Source: Comamonas terrigena NBRC 13299 (lineage in GTDB: Bacteria > Pseudomonadota > Gammaproteobacteria > Burkholderiales > Burkholderiaceae_C). From it: a stretch of 64,000 nt of DNA. The stretch is taken from positions 310,001 through 374,000 of the forward strand of contig NZ_AP019749.1 in the NCBI RefSeq assembly GCF_006740045.1. Reading direction: 5' to 3'. Below are positions 38,411 to 54,981 of this stretch, piece by piece (the stretch's first letter is position 1; each line of letters opens with the position of its first letter). Made by a program: the position numbers and the translations under genes. Under the pieces are notes generated by a model. It did no database searches, was not told the DNA's origin, and saw only the letters and a list, made by a program, of their open reading frames with translations.

Positions 38411-38443
38411 AGGCTGGAGTGCTCGCAAGGGCCTCCAGCCTTT
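38411..38443 (+). terminator. Attenuator hairpin between rplL and rpoB
   Basis: Stem AGGCTGGAG / CTCCAGCCT followed by TTT only. Such a partial terminator between rplL and rpoB lowers polymerase synthesis relative to ribosomal proteins in other bacteria. The 280-base gap has no other feature I can support. Confidence 0.6.
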
Positions 38444-38675
38444 GGTGCTTGTGGAACTGGCTTCCAGAGCACACCAGAAAACGGGCAAATCGCCTTTTTT
38501 CTAGTGTCTTCTGACAACCCGACAGCAGAAGATGCCTTGGTTCGGGCGATGTGCAACGCATCGCCGTCCGCCATGGTTGGTAGTGGCCAACCGCCAAGCC
38601 GGCAAAAGGAGCGCGCCCTTCTTGCCGGACAGTGTCGTCGCAGACCCAGGACTCAAGTCTTTGCCCGGAGATCTC

Positions 38676-42788
<4,113 letters not shown>

Positions 42789-42829
42789 GACCTTGTAAAA
42801 AACGTGAGCGCCTTCTGCGCATGAACAAA

Positions 42830-42868
42830 GGATCTGCATCGATCGAATTGAGGATTCGATGCAGATCC
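42830..42868 (+). promoter_or_regulatory. Long hairpin between rpoB and rpoC
   Basis: Two 13-base arms (GGATCTGCATCGA and its exact inverse) enclose a 13-base centre; an alternative fold pairs GAAT with ATTC in the centre and bulges GATC. No T-run follows. It lies 42 bases past rpoB and 42 before rpoC and could be an RNase processing or stability element. Confidence 0.6.
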
Positions 42869-42909
42869 CGCAGAGGCAGCTATTAATTTGGATGAAAGGG
42901 AAAGAGTCT

Positions 42910-47127
<4,218 letters not shown>

Positions 47128-47151
47128 GCGCGCGCTCTTGCGTCACTGACC

Positions 47152-47195
47152 ACGCTCCCCGCTTGCTGCAAGGCAGGTGGGGAGCGTTTTTATTT
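47152..47195 (+). terminator. Terminator of the rpoBC operon
   Basis: Stem ACGCTCCCC / GGGGAGCGT with an 18-base loop, followed by TTTTTATTT. It lies 24 bases after the rpoC stop. Confidence 0.88.
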
Positions 47196-47242
47196 GGGCG
47201 GCGCTGGCAGGGGCCGGCGCCGTACACATGGCGTGTAATTTC

Positions 47243-48607
47243 ATGACGACTTCATCTGCTTCCCGCGCTGCTGGAAAACCGGCGCAGCCCGTGGCCTTGT
47301 CACGGCTGCTGGACCAGGTGGCGCAGGCCCTGCAGGCCATCCGCGCCGGACAATCGGGCACCGGCCTGCTGCAGGCCGTGCCGGCCGCGCTGCGCCCGGG
47401 TGTCCAGGCGCTGCTGTTCCAGGTGCTGCGCAATCTGGGCCGAGCCCAGGCCTTGCGCGCCCAGCTGGCGCCCAAGGCCCCGGCCCCCAAGGTGGATGCC
47501 TTGCTGTGCACGGCACTGGCCCTGGCGTGGAATGAAGCCCAGGCACCGTATGCGCCCTTCACGCTGGTCAACCAGGCCGTGGAAGCGGCCAAGCGCGGCC
47601 CCGCTGCACGACAGGCCGGCTTCATCAATGCCTGCCTGCGCCGTTTTCTGCGCGAGCGGGATGCGCTGGTGGCGCTGACCGACGCGGACCCCCAGGCCCG
47701 CTGGAACCACCCCCGCTGGTGGATCGAGCGCCTGCAGCGCGAATACCCCGCGCAGTGGCAGCAGATTCTGGAAGCCAACAACGCCCATGCGCCGATGGCG
47801 CTGCGGGTGCATGCCCGGAAATCGACGCCTGCGCAGTACCTGAGCGCACTGCAAGCCGTCCACCTGGAGGCGACGGTGTTCGGCGCGCATGGCGTGCAGC
47901 TGGCCAAGCCCCAGCCGGTCGATGCCTTGCCCGGCTTTGCCGAGGGCGTGGTGTCGGTGCAGGACGGTGCCGCTCAGCTGGCTGCGCCCCTGCTGCTGCA
48001 CGGTCTGGAACTGTCCCGGCCCTTGCAGGTGCTGGATGCCTGCGCCGCGCCGGGGGGCAAGACGGCCCACCTGCTGGAGCTGGGGGGCGAGGCCCTGCAG
48101 GTCACCGCCCTGGAAGTCGATGCGCAGCGTGCCGAACGCATTCACCACACGCTGGCGCGGGTGGGCGCGCAGGCCAAGGTGCTGGTGGCCGATGCCGGCC
48201 AGCCCGCACAGTGGTGGCAGCAGGCCAATGGAGGCCAGAAGTTCGACGCCATCTTGCTGGACGCCCCGTGCACCGCATCGGGCATCGTGCGGCGCCACCC
48301 GGACGTGCGCTGGCTGCGCCGCGAAAGCGATGTGGCGCAGCTTGCGGCTATCCAGACGCAGCTGCTGGACACCCTGTGGCCCTTGGTGCAACCCGGTGGA
48401 CGGCTGCTGTATTGCACCTGCTCGGTGTTCAAGGCCGAGGGGGATGCGCAGGTCAAAGCGTTTCTTGCACGCAACACTGATGCCACACATCAGCCATCGC
48501 CTGGGCATTTAATTCCCGGAACCACACCGATCCGCGATGCACTCCCGGACAATGGTGCAGGTGACCATGACGGCTTTTTCTACGCCCTGTTTACCAAGGC
48601 GCTCTGA
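47243..48607 (+). CDS. rsmB: 16S rRNA m5C967 methyltransferase RsmB
   Basis: RsmB methylates C967 of 16S rRNA using SAM. The 454-residue protein has an N-terminal NusB-like RNA-binding domain (about 10-150, with NQAVEAAKRGPAARQAGFINACLRRFLRER in two parts) and the methyltransferase domain with the SAM motif LDACAAPGGKTAHLLEL, motif IV LDAPCTASG and motif VI YCTCSVF, which supply the two catalytic cysteines. The ATG at 47243 is a judgement; an ATG at 47228 is equally placed and neither has a clear ribosome-binding site. Upstream extension would enter the rpoC terminator. Confidence 0.94.
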   Translation: MTTSSASRAAGKPAQPVALSRLLDQVAQALQAIRAGQSGTGLLQAVPAALRPGVQALLFQVLRNLGRAQALRAQLAPKAPAPKVDALLCTALALAWNEAQAPYAPFTLVNQAVEAAKRGPAARQAGFINACLRRFLRERDALVALTDADPQARWNHPRWWIERLQREYPAQWQQILEANNAHAPMALRVHARKSTPAQYLSALQAVHLEATVFGAHGVQLAKPQPVDALPGFAEGVVSVQDGAAQLAAPLLLHGLELSRPLQVLDACAAPGGKTAHLLELGGEALQVTALEVDAQRAERIHHTLARVGAQAKVLVADAGQPAQWWQQANGGQKFDAILLDAPCTASGIVRRHPDVRWLRRESDVAQLAAIQTQLLDTLWPLVQPGGRLLYCTCSVFKAEGDAQVKAFLARNTDATHQPSPGHLIPGTTPIRDALPDNGAGDHDGFFYALFTKAL

Positions 48608-49268
48608 CCTTGTCGCCGCGCTGCAGCTGTGCGGTGCACTGCTGCTGGCGTTGGCCCTGTTCTGGGCGTTGCCCGGCGCGCAGGCCCAGACACTGGCCAG
48701 TGCGACCAGTACCGAGTTGCTGCTGGAGCCCGCGGCCGACACGGCCGTGCCGGTGGATGGGCTGTTGCTGCGCCCGGCGGGCGACAAGCTGCAGCTCAGC
48801 GCATCCCTGCATTTCGAGCTGCCTTCCCTGGTGGAAGACGCCTTGTACAAAGGCATTCCGGTGCACTTTGTGCAGGAAGTGCGCATGGTCAGCGAGCGCT
48901 GGTACTGGAGCGACAAGGTGGTGGCCGAGGTGGAGCGCCACATGCGACTGAGCTACCAGCCGCTGACGCGCCGCTGGCGCCTGTACACCGGTGCATCCCC
49001 GTTGAGCGAGCGGGGGCAAGGCGGTGTCTCCCTGGGTGTGACCTTTGATACGCTGGAAGACGCGATGTCGGCGCTGCGGCGCATTACCCGCTGGAATGTG
49101 GCCGAGCTGTCGCAGCTGCCTTCCAGCGGTGAGCTGCAACTGGAGCTGCAGATGCGCATCGACACGGCGCAGCTGCCTCGGCCGCTGCAGATCGGCAATC
49201 TCGGGCGCTCCGGCTGGAGCATGCTGGTATCCCGCAGCAAGCGTGTGGACGCGCATGAATGGCGATGA
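48567..49268 (+). CDS. DUF4390 exported protein
   Basis: This is a 233-residue protein of the DUF4390 type, conserved ahead of ntrY in Burkholderiales. It has an N-terminal signal peptide or anchor (about residues 15-36, ending AQAQ) and a beta-rich periplasmic part with LLLRPAGDKLQLSASLHFELP and RWYWSDKVVAEVERHMRLSYQP. I chose the ATG at 48567, which overlaps rsmB by 41 bases; an ATG at 48537 is possible. Its end overlaps ntrY by 10 bases. A role linked to the NtrY sensor is inferred from the coupling alone. Confidence 0.85.
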   Translation: MTAFSTPCLPRRSDLVAALQLCGALLLALALFWALPGAQAQTLASATSTELLLEPAADTAVPVDGLLLRPAGDKLQLSASLHFELPSLVEDALYKGIPVHFVQEVRMVSERWYWSDKVVAEVERHMRLSYQPLTRRWRLYTGASPLSERGQGGVSLGVTFDTLEDAMSALRRITRWNVAELSQLPSSGELQLELQMRIDTAQLPRPLQIGNLGRSGWSMLVSRSKRVDAHEWR

Positions 49269-51619
49269 CGACTGAATCCGGTGCGCCGGCGGCCCTGCCG
49301 GCCGGCAAGCATGCCCCCAGCGCCCGTACCGTGCGCTGGACCGTGGGAATTGTGGCCGCCGTCATGTGCGCCATCGGCATGGTGCTGCTGTTCCTGCTGA
49401 CGCTGGCCACCAACAACCGGGTGCTCTACGAGCGCCACTACCAGTGGCTGTTCGGCCTGAACGTGCTGGTGGCGGGCATCCTGCTGTGCGTGCTGCTGTG
49501 GATGGCGGTGCGCCTGCTGGTGCGCTGGCGGCAGAAGAAATTCGGCAGCCGGCTGCTGCTCAAGCTGGCGGCGGTCTTCGGCATTGCAGGCCTGGTGCCG
49601 GGCCTGCTGATCTATGTGGTGTCCTACCAGTTCGTCTCACGCTCCATCGAGAGCTGGTTTGACGTCAAGGTGGAAGGGGCTCTGTCCGCGGGCGTCAGCC
49701 TGGCCAGCGTGACGCTGGAGACGGTGGCCCAGGACATGGCCAACAACACGCGCACGGCCAGTGCGCAGCTGGTCCAGGTGCCGGATGCGGCGGCGGGGCT
49801 GATCCTGGAGCGCATCCGCGACCAGCTGGGGGCCAGCGATGTAGTGCTGTGGAACAGCAACGGCAAGGCCGTGGGCACGGCAGGGCAGTCCTTGTTTGCG
49901 CTGCAGCCCGAGCGGCCCAGCAGCCAGCAGCTGCGGACCGTGCGCAGCCAGCGGCCGCTGGCCACCATCGAAGGCCTGGACGATATCAACCCCAACGATG
50001 CCCAGGCGGTGCAGCAGGTGCGGGTGCGCACGCTGGCGCTGGTGAGCAACCCCAGCGTGGGCCTGCTGGAAGAGCCCCGCTATCTGCAGGTGGTGCTGCC
50101 CTTGCCCCAGGCCCTGGTGACCAATGCACTGGCCGTGCAGGGGGCCAACCGGGAATACCAGGAGCGTGCGCTGGCCCGTGAAGGCCTGCGCAGCATGTAC
50201 ATCGGCACCCTGACGCTGTCGCTGTTCCTGGCCGTGTTCGGCACGGTGGTGCTGGCGGTGCTGCTGGGCAACCAGCTGGCCCGTCCGCTGCTGCTGCTGG
50301 CCCAGGGCGTGCGCGATGTGACGCAGGGCGATCTGCGGCCCAAGGCCGTGCTGCAGACCAATGACGAGCTGGGGGGACTGACCCGCTCGTTTGCGCTGAT
50401 GACGCAGCAACTGGCCGATGCCCGCACGGCGGTGGACAAAAGCATGGTGGAGGTGCAGTCCGCGCGCACCAACCTGCAGACCATTCTGGACAATCTGACG
50501 TCCGGGGTGCTGGTGCTGGATGCGCAGGGCCGCGTGCTGTCGACCAACCCGGGGGCGACCCGGATCCTGCGCCTGCCGATGGCGGCGCACCTGGGGGATG
50601 CGCTGAGCGAGCTGCCGGGGCTGCAGGGCTTTGCGGCCATGGTGCAGGAACAGTTTGCGCTGTTCCTGGGCGAGCAGGGCGCCTCCATGGGGCGCGAGCG
50701 CTGGCAACTGGTGTTCGAGCTGGGCGCTGGCGACCAGGCCGATGGCCCGCGTGCCGGCGAAGTGCTGCACGACAAGACCAGCCTGGTGGTGCGTGGGGCC
50801 GAGCTGCCCGGCCAGCGCCGGCTGCTGGTGTTCGACGATATTTCCGAAATCGTCTCGGCCCAGCGTTCCCAGGCCTGGGGCGAAGTGGCCCGGCGCGTGG
50901 CGCACGAGATCAAGAATCCGCTGACCCCGATCCAGCTGTCGGCGGAACGCCTGGACATGAAGCTGTCGGGAAAGCTGCCGGAAGCCGAGCAGGCGCTGCT
51001 GCAGAAATCGGTGCGCACCATCGTTGAACAGGTGGGCGCGATGAAGCGGCTGGTCAATGAATTCCGCGACTATGCGCGCCTGCCCGCGGCCGAGCTGCAG
51101 GCGCTGGACCTGAACGGCCTGGTGCAGGATGTGATGCACCTGTACGGCGAAGAAAATGCCCGCGTCCCGGTGAAGGTGGAGCTGGACCCCCAGTGCCCGC
51201 GCATTGCCGGCGATGCGCAGCAGCTGCGCCAGGTCATCCACAACCTGTTGCAAAACGCCCAGGACGCGACCGAGCAGCACGCCCAGAATCTGGGCGTGGC
51301 ACCACCGCCGGTGCGCATCAGCACCCAGTGGCTGGAAACCGCACGCCGGGTGCGGTTGACCATCAGCGACAGCGGCGGGGGCTTTCCTCCCCATATCCTG
51401 CAGCGTGCCTTCGAGCCCTATGTGACGACCAAGGCTCGGGGTACGGGTTTGGGCTTGGCCGTGGTCAAGAAAATTGCAGATGAGCATGGGGCTCGCATCG
51501 ATTTGGCCAACCGCACCGAAGAGGGCGTGGCGCAAGGTGCACAAGTGTCGCTATCATTCGTCCCTGAAAACAACGCTGCGGCGTCAGAAGGGATGGCGAC
51601 CGCGCACCGCAGTACATAG
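49259..51619 (+). CDS. ntrY: Sensor histidine kinase NtrY
   Basis: NtrY is the membrane sensor kinase of the NtrYX two-component system, tied in other proteobacteria to nitrogen and redox control. The 786-residue protein has membrane segments near residues 25-47, 58-80, 98-118 and 312-335, a large periplasmic loop (about 125-305), a HAMP domain (about 335-390), a PAS domain (about 400-480), the phosphorylated His549 in VAHEIKNPLTP, and the ATPase domain with NLLQNAQDATEQ, ISDSGGGFPP and GTGLGLAVVKKIADEHG. It starts inside the DUF4390 gene and is 12 bases from ntrX. Confidence 0.94.
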   Translation: MAMTTESGAPAALPAGKHAPSARTVRWTVGIVAAVMCAIGMVLLFLLTLATNNRVLYERHYQWLFGLNVLVAGILLCVLLWMAVRLLVRWRQKKFGSRLLLKLAAVFGIAGLVPGLLIYVVSYQFVSRSIESWFDVKVEGALSAGVSLASVTLETVAQDMANNTRTASAQLVQVPDAAAGLILERIRDQLGASDVVLWNSNGKAVGTAGQSLFALQPERPSSQQLRTVRSQRPLATIEGLDDINPNDAQAVQQVRVRTLALVSNPSVGLLEEPRYLQVVLPLPQALVTNALAVQGANREYQERALAREGLRSMYIGTLTLSLFLAVFGTVVLAVLLGNQLARPLLLLAQGVRDVTQGDLRPKAVLQTNDELGGLTRSFALMTQQLADARTAVDKSMVEVQSARTNLQTILDNLTSGVLVLDAQGRVLSTNPGATRILRLPMAAHLGDALSELPGLQGFAAMVQEQFALFLGEQGASMGRERWQLVFELGAGDQADGPRAGEVLHDKTSLVVRGAELPGQRRLLVFDDISEIVSAQRSQAWGEVARRVAHEIKNPLTPIQLSAERLDMKLSGKLPEAEQALLQKSVRTIVEQVGAMKRLVNEFRDYARLPAAELQALDLNGLVQDVMHLYGEENARVPVKVELDPQCPRIAGDAQQLRQVIHNLLQNAQDATEQHAQNLGVAPPPVRISTQWLETARRVRLTISDSGGGFPPHILQRAFEPYVTTKARGTGLGLAVVKKIADEHGARIDLANRTEEGVAQGAQVSLSFVPENNAAASEGMATAHRST

Positions 51620-51631
51620 GCTTCAAGACAC

Positions 51632-52345
51632 ATGGCAAACATACTGGTGGTCGACGACGAACTGGGGATCCGCGATCTGTTGTCGGAAATCCTCAACGAC
51701 GAGGGTCACAGTGTGGACCTGGCGGAGAACGCGACCCAGGCCCGGGAGGCCCGCAACGCGAGTTCGTACGATCTGGTCCTGCTGGACATCTGGATGCCCG
51801 ATACCGATGGCGTTTCCCTCCTCAAGGAGTGGGCCACGGCCGGGCAGCTGACCATGCCCGTCATCATGATGAGTGGCCATGCCACCATCGATACGGCCGT
51901 GGAAGCCACGCGCATCGGGGCGCAGTCCTTCCTGGAAAAGCCCATCACCTTGCAGAAGCTGCTCAAGGCGGTCGAGCAGGGGCTTGCCAAGGCGGGCAGC
52001 GCGCCTGCGCCTGCCGCCTCGGCATCCACGGTGTATGTCGAACGCCGCGACATGGCCGGCAGCGACCTGCCGGCATCTGCCGCCGTGCCCAGCATGGTGG
52101 CGCCCTTGTCCAGCCGCGCCGGCCTGCATGACGCGGCACTCAGCGCGCACCAGGGCTTCGATCTGGACCGCCCCTTGCGTGAGGCGCGGGATGGTTTCGA
52201 GAAGGCCTATTTCGAGTTCCACCTGGCACGGGAAGGCGGCTCGATGACCCGTGTGGCCGAAAAGACCGGGCTGGAACGCACCCACCTCTACCGCAAGCTG
52301 CGCCAGCTGGGCGTGGACCTGGGCCGCAACAAGCGCAATGGTTGA
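51632..52345 (+). CDS. ntrX: NtrX-type response regulator lacking the AAA+ domain
   Basis: This is the response regulator partner of NtrY. The 237-residue protein has an N-terminal receiver domain (1-120; acidic pocket Asp8/Asp9, phosphorylated Asp52 in LLDIWMPDTDG, Lys in FLEKPIT), a Pro/Ala-rich linker (about 122-180), and a C-terminal Fis-type helix-turn-helix (about 192-232: ARDGFEKAYFEFHLAREGG, RVAEKTGLERTHLYRKLRQLG). The sigma-54-activating AAA+ domain of classical NtrX is absent without any sign of frameshift, so it should not activate sigma-54 promoters. Cognate partnership with NtrY rests on the adjacent genes. Confidence 0.92.
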   Translation: MANILVVDDELGIRDLLSEILNDEGHSVDLAENATQAREARNASSYDLVLLDIWMPDTDGVSLLKEWATAGQLTMPVIMMSGHATIDTAVEATRIGAQSFLEKPITLQKLLKAVEQGLAKAGSAPAPAASASTVYVERRDMAGSDLPASAAVPSMVAPLSSRAGLHDAALSAHQGFDLDRPLREARDGFEKAYFEFHLAREGGSMTRVAEKTGLERTHLYRKLRQLGVDLGRNKRNG

Positions 52346-52386
52346 AGAATTTGGCGCAACTTTCCTGGTGGCCCCAAATTTGTGTA

Positions 52387-52392
52387 TATAAT
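52387..52392 (+). promoter_or_regulatory. -10 box of the first tRNA-Phe gene
   Basis: Perfect TATAAT ends 11 bases before the tRNA. No good -35 hexamer is seen at 16-18 bases. Confidence 0.5.
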
Positions 52393-52403
52393 CGAGAGCT
52401 TCA

Positions 52404-52479
52404 GGCCCGGTAGCTCAGTCGGTAGAGCAGAGGATTGAAAATCCTTGTGTCGGCGGTTCGATTCCGTCCCAGGCCACCA
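52404..52479 (+). tRNA. tRNA-Phe (GAA), copy 1
   Basis: 76 bases, anticodon loop TTGAAAA (anticodon GAA), CCA encoded. The acceptor stem GGCCCGG / CCAGGCC has a C5-A68 mismatch. The sequence is identical to copy 2, 204 bases downstream. Confidence 0.95.
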
Positions 52480-52485
52480 AAATTG

Positions 52486-52518
52486 AAAAAGCGGACGGTG
52501 CAAACCTTCCGCTTTTTT
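52486..52518 (+). terminator. Terminator after tRNA-Phe copy 1
   Basis: Stem AAAAAGCGGA / TCCGCTTTTT ending in T6. It separates the two tRNA-Phe genes, so each is its own transcription unit. Confidence 0.85.
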
Positions 52519-52590
52519 CATGCCGAAGTCCGCGTTGCGCAGTCCTGTGCATTGCGCGGGAAACTGGCCGAAAAGGCCTTCGGCAGGCCC

Positions 52591-52596
52591 TATAAT
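52591..52596 (+). promoter_or_regulatory. -10 box of the second tRNA-Phe gene
   Basis: Perfect TATAAT 11 bases before the tRNA. The surrounding sequence differs from that of copy 1, so the duplication covers little more than the tRNA itself. Confidence 0.5.
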
Positions 52597-52607
52597 TGTC
52601 CAGATGC

Positions 52608-52683
52608 GGCCCGGTAGCTCAGTCGGTAGAGCAGAGGATTGAAAATCCTTGTGTCGGCGGTTCGATTCCGTCCCAGGCCACCA
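52608..52683 (+). tRNA. tRNA-Phe (GAA), copy 2
   Basis: Identical over 76 bases to copy 1, including the C5-A68 mismatch and encoded CCA. Confidence 0.95.
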
Positions 52684-52688
52684 GATAC

Positions 52689-52722
52689 AAAGCCCCAGAT
52701 CAGCCATGGTCTGGGGCTTTTT
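52689..52722 (+). terminator. Terminator after tRNA-Phe copy 2
   Basis: Stem AAAGCCCCAGA / TCTGGGGCTTT followed by TT, 6 bases after the tRNA. Confidence 0.85.
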
Positions 52723-52828
52723 GCATGGCGCCTTCCGTGGCCCCGGACGGTGGCGGCCTCGTAAATCTCCGGTAAACGGTGTCGTATCGGTGCTGAAGCC
52801 GGGTGTGCCTCCAGGGGTAAATACTTAA

Positions 52829-52847
52829 AATAAGAATAATTATTATT
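52829..52847 (+). promoter_or_regulatory. Fur box of the DUF3649-PepSY-DUF3325 operon
   Basis: AATAAGAATAATTATTATT is a near-palindromic, AT-rich site matching the Fur consensus used for the other site in this window at 16 of 19 positions. It is the only strongly AT-rich stretch here and lies about 100 bases ahead of the first gene. It implies iron repression of the operon. Confidence 0.7.
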
Positions 52848-52948
52848 TGCAGTTTGTGAGGAATGGTCGTGCAAGTGCAGCCACACCAGGGGGCCGGGTT
52901 GGGCCATCGAGGAATGACGGTGCCACGCCGGGTGCGCGGAGGCCTGCG

Positions 52949-53278
52949 GTGAGCGCCCCGGCCGGCAAGCAGGTGCCGCTGGCGCCGATGTGGCGCTACC
53001 GTGGGGAAGTGTTGCTGCGCGCGGTGTTCGCGCTGGGCGGGGGCTATGCCCTGAGCGCAGCCTGGGCCGCCGCAGCCGGTCTGGCTGCCGTGCAATGGCT
53101 GTCCATGTCCCGGATGGATGCCGTGATGTGGTCCACCGTGCTGTCGTTCGTGGTGTATGCCGTGGTGGTGCTGTGGGCGTTTGCCTGCGGCAGCACGCGC
53201 AAGGTGTGCGCCGCCATCGGCGGGGGCACCGCGCTGCTGGTGGCCGCCGCGTGGCTGCTGTCGGGAGGCCAGGCATGA
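52949..53278 (+). CDS. DUF3649 family membrane protein
   Basis: This is a small membrane protein (109 residues) with three hydrophobic segments (about 22-42, 50-70, 78-100), matching the DUF3649 family found beside PepSY iron-uptake proteins. I chose the GTG at 52949 because GGAGG lies 7 bases upstream and the length fits. The open frame reaches back to 52847 with a Gly/Arg-rich, unlikely N-terminus. Its stop overlaps the next start (ATGA). Confidence 0.8.
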   Translation: MSAPAGKQVPLAPMWRYRGEVLLRAVFALGGGYALSAAWAAAAGLAAVQWLSMSRMDAVMWSTVLSFVVYAVVVLWAFACGSTRKVCAAIGGGTALLVAAAWLLSGGQA

Positions 53279-54981
53279 GGCTGGACGGTAAACCCGAAGG
53301 ACTGCGCCAATCGATGTCGTGGTTCCATACCTGGAGCGGACTGCTGCTGGGCTGGTTGCTCTATGCGGTGTTCTTCACCGGCACCTTGAGCTACTTTGTG
53401 GACGAGGTGAACGACTGGATGCGCCCCGAGCTGCATGTGTCCGTGCCCCAGGCCGACACGGCGGAAAAGGCGCTGGCGGGCATGCAGAAGCTGGCGCCGG
53501 ATGCCAGCACCTGGACCATCAGCCTGCCCAGTGTGCGGCAGACGGCGGTGGCCGTGTCCTGGCGCCCGCAAGGGGCTCCGCAGGGGCGTGAAGGGCTGCA
53601 GCGGGCCTATCTGGATGCGGCCACGGGAGAGGTGATTCCCGTGCGCGAAACACGTGGCGGCAGCTTTCTGTACCGCTTCCATTTCGAGCTGTATGCCATG
53701 CCCCGGATCTGGGGGCGCTGGATTGTGGGCATCGCCACGTTCGTGATGCTGGTGGCCATCCTCAGCGGGGTGATCACGCACAAGAAGATCTTCACCGATT
53801 TCTTCACCTTCCGCCCGCGCAAAGGACAGCGCTCCTGGCTGGATGCGCACAATGCCACGGCCGTGCTGGCGCTGCCGTTTCACATCGTCATCACCTTCAG
53901 CGGCCTGCTGCTGCTGATGACCATGCTGATGCCCTGGGGCGTGCATGCCGTGTATGACGGCGATACCCAGCGCTTCAACGCGGAGCGGCGCGGCGTGGTG
54001 CAGAACGCCGCGCCACAAGGTGGCGCCCGCGAAGCCGGGCGTGAGGGACGCGAGGGCCGCGAAGGGCGTGCAGGACGTGCGGGGCAGGCGGACGCCGGTC
54101 CGGTCGCACTGGCGCCCCTGGGCCCCATGCTGCAGGCCGCACAGGCCCAGTGGCAGGGGCGCGGCGTGGCCGCCATCACGGTGCAAAACCCCCATACCGC
54201 CCGTGCCAGGGTGGAGCTGCGGGAAGAAGGTTCTTCCAGCCTGAGCAACCGCGGCAGCGGCCAGCGGCTGGTGTTCGACGGGGTGACCGGCCAGCTCCAG
54301 GAGGCGCCCGCGCCGCGCGTGCCCTCGGCCATCAACACTTTCATTGGCAGCGTGTCCGGGCTGCACCTGGGGCGCTTTGCCGACCCGGCCGTGCGCTGGC
54401 TGCTGTTTCTGTCCGGGGTGGTGGGCACGCTGATGGCGGCCACCGGCATGGTGCTGTGGGTGGTCAAACGCCTGCCGGAACGCCGCAAGCGCGGTTTCAC
54501 GCCCAGGGGCCATCGCCTGGTGGAGGTGCTGAACGTGGCCTCCATCGCCGGCCTGTCCGTGGCGGTGGCGGGCTACTTTGTGGCCAACCGCTGGGTGCCG
54601 GTCGGTATCGCCGAGCGTGCGGAAACCGAGATCCACTGGTTCTTCGGCATCTGGCTGGCCTGCCTGGTGCATGCGGCGCTGCGCCCCCACGCCAAGGCGT
54701 GGCTGGAACAGCTGGCGCTGGCGGCCGTGGCGTTTGCCGCACTGCCGCTGCTCAATGCCGCCACGGGCGGTGCGGGCCTGTGGCACACCCTTGCCCGCGG
54801 GCAGTGGAGCGTGGCCGGCTTTGATTTGATGATGTGGGCGCTGGCGCTGTTGCACGCCGCGGTGGTCTACCAGCTGTGGCGGCGCCAGCGCGCAGCGCAA
54901 CCGGCCAAGCCCGCAGCGGTGGCATCGGGTGGTTCGGCACTTCCCAAAACTGCGCTGCAGGCGCCGGAGCAGCAGCCATGA
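53275..54981 (+). CDS. PepSY-associated membrane protein, probable siderophore-iron reductase
   Basis: The 568-residue inner-membrane protein is of the PepSY/PiuB type, whose studied relatives (for example FpvG of Pseudomonas aeruginosa) act in reducing siderophore-bound iron in the periplasm. It has the conserved N-terminal SMSWFHTWSGLLLGWLLYAVFFTG (in two parts) at about 12-36, a further segment near 148-168, HNATAVLALPFHIVITFSGLLLLMTML around 195-222, a variable Gly/Arg-rich stretch (about 245-275), and several C-terminal helices (about 370-540). Membrane histidines such as His18, His195 and His204 are candidate haem ligands. It is coupled to both neighbours by ATGA overlaps under a Fur box. 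Confidence 0.87.
   Translation: MRLDGKPEGLRQSMSWFHTWSGLLLGWLLYAVFFTGTLSYFVDEVNDWMRPELHVSVPQADTAEKALAGMQKLAPDASTWTISLPSVRQTAVAVSWRPQGAPQGREGLQRAYLDAATGEVIPVRETRGGSFLYRFHFELYAMPRIWGRWIVGIATFVMLVAILSGVITHKKIFTDFFTFRPRKGQRSWLDAHNATAVLALPFHIVITFSGLLLLMTMLMPWGVHAVYDGDTQRFNAERRGVVQNAAPQGGAREAGREGREGREGRAGRAGQADAGPVALAPLGPMLQAAQAQWQGRGVAAITVQNPHTARARVELREEGSSSLSNRGSGQRLVFDGVTGQLQEAPAPRVPSAINTFIGSVSGLHLGRFADPAVRWLLFLSGVVGTLMAATGMVLWVVKRLPERRKRGFTPRGHRLVEVLNVASIAGLSVAVAGYFVANRWVPVGIAERAETEIHWFFGIWLACLVHAALRPHAKAWLEQLALAAVAFAALPLLNAATGGAGLWHTLARGQWSVAGFDLMMWALALLHAAVVYQLWRRQRAAQPAKPAAVASGGSALPKTALQAPEQQP

Noticed and set aside
38468..38502. A possible terminator (GGC / GCC then T6) in the rplL-rpoB gap
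   Set aside because: The stem is only three pairs. The better-supported attenuator is at 38411-38443.
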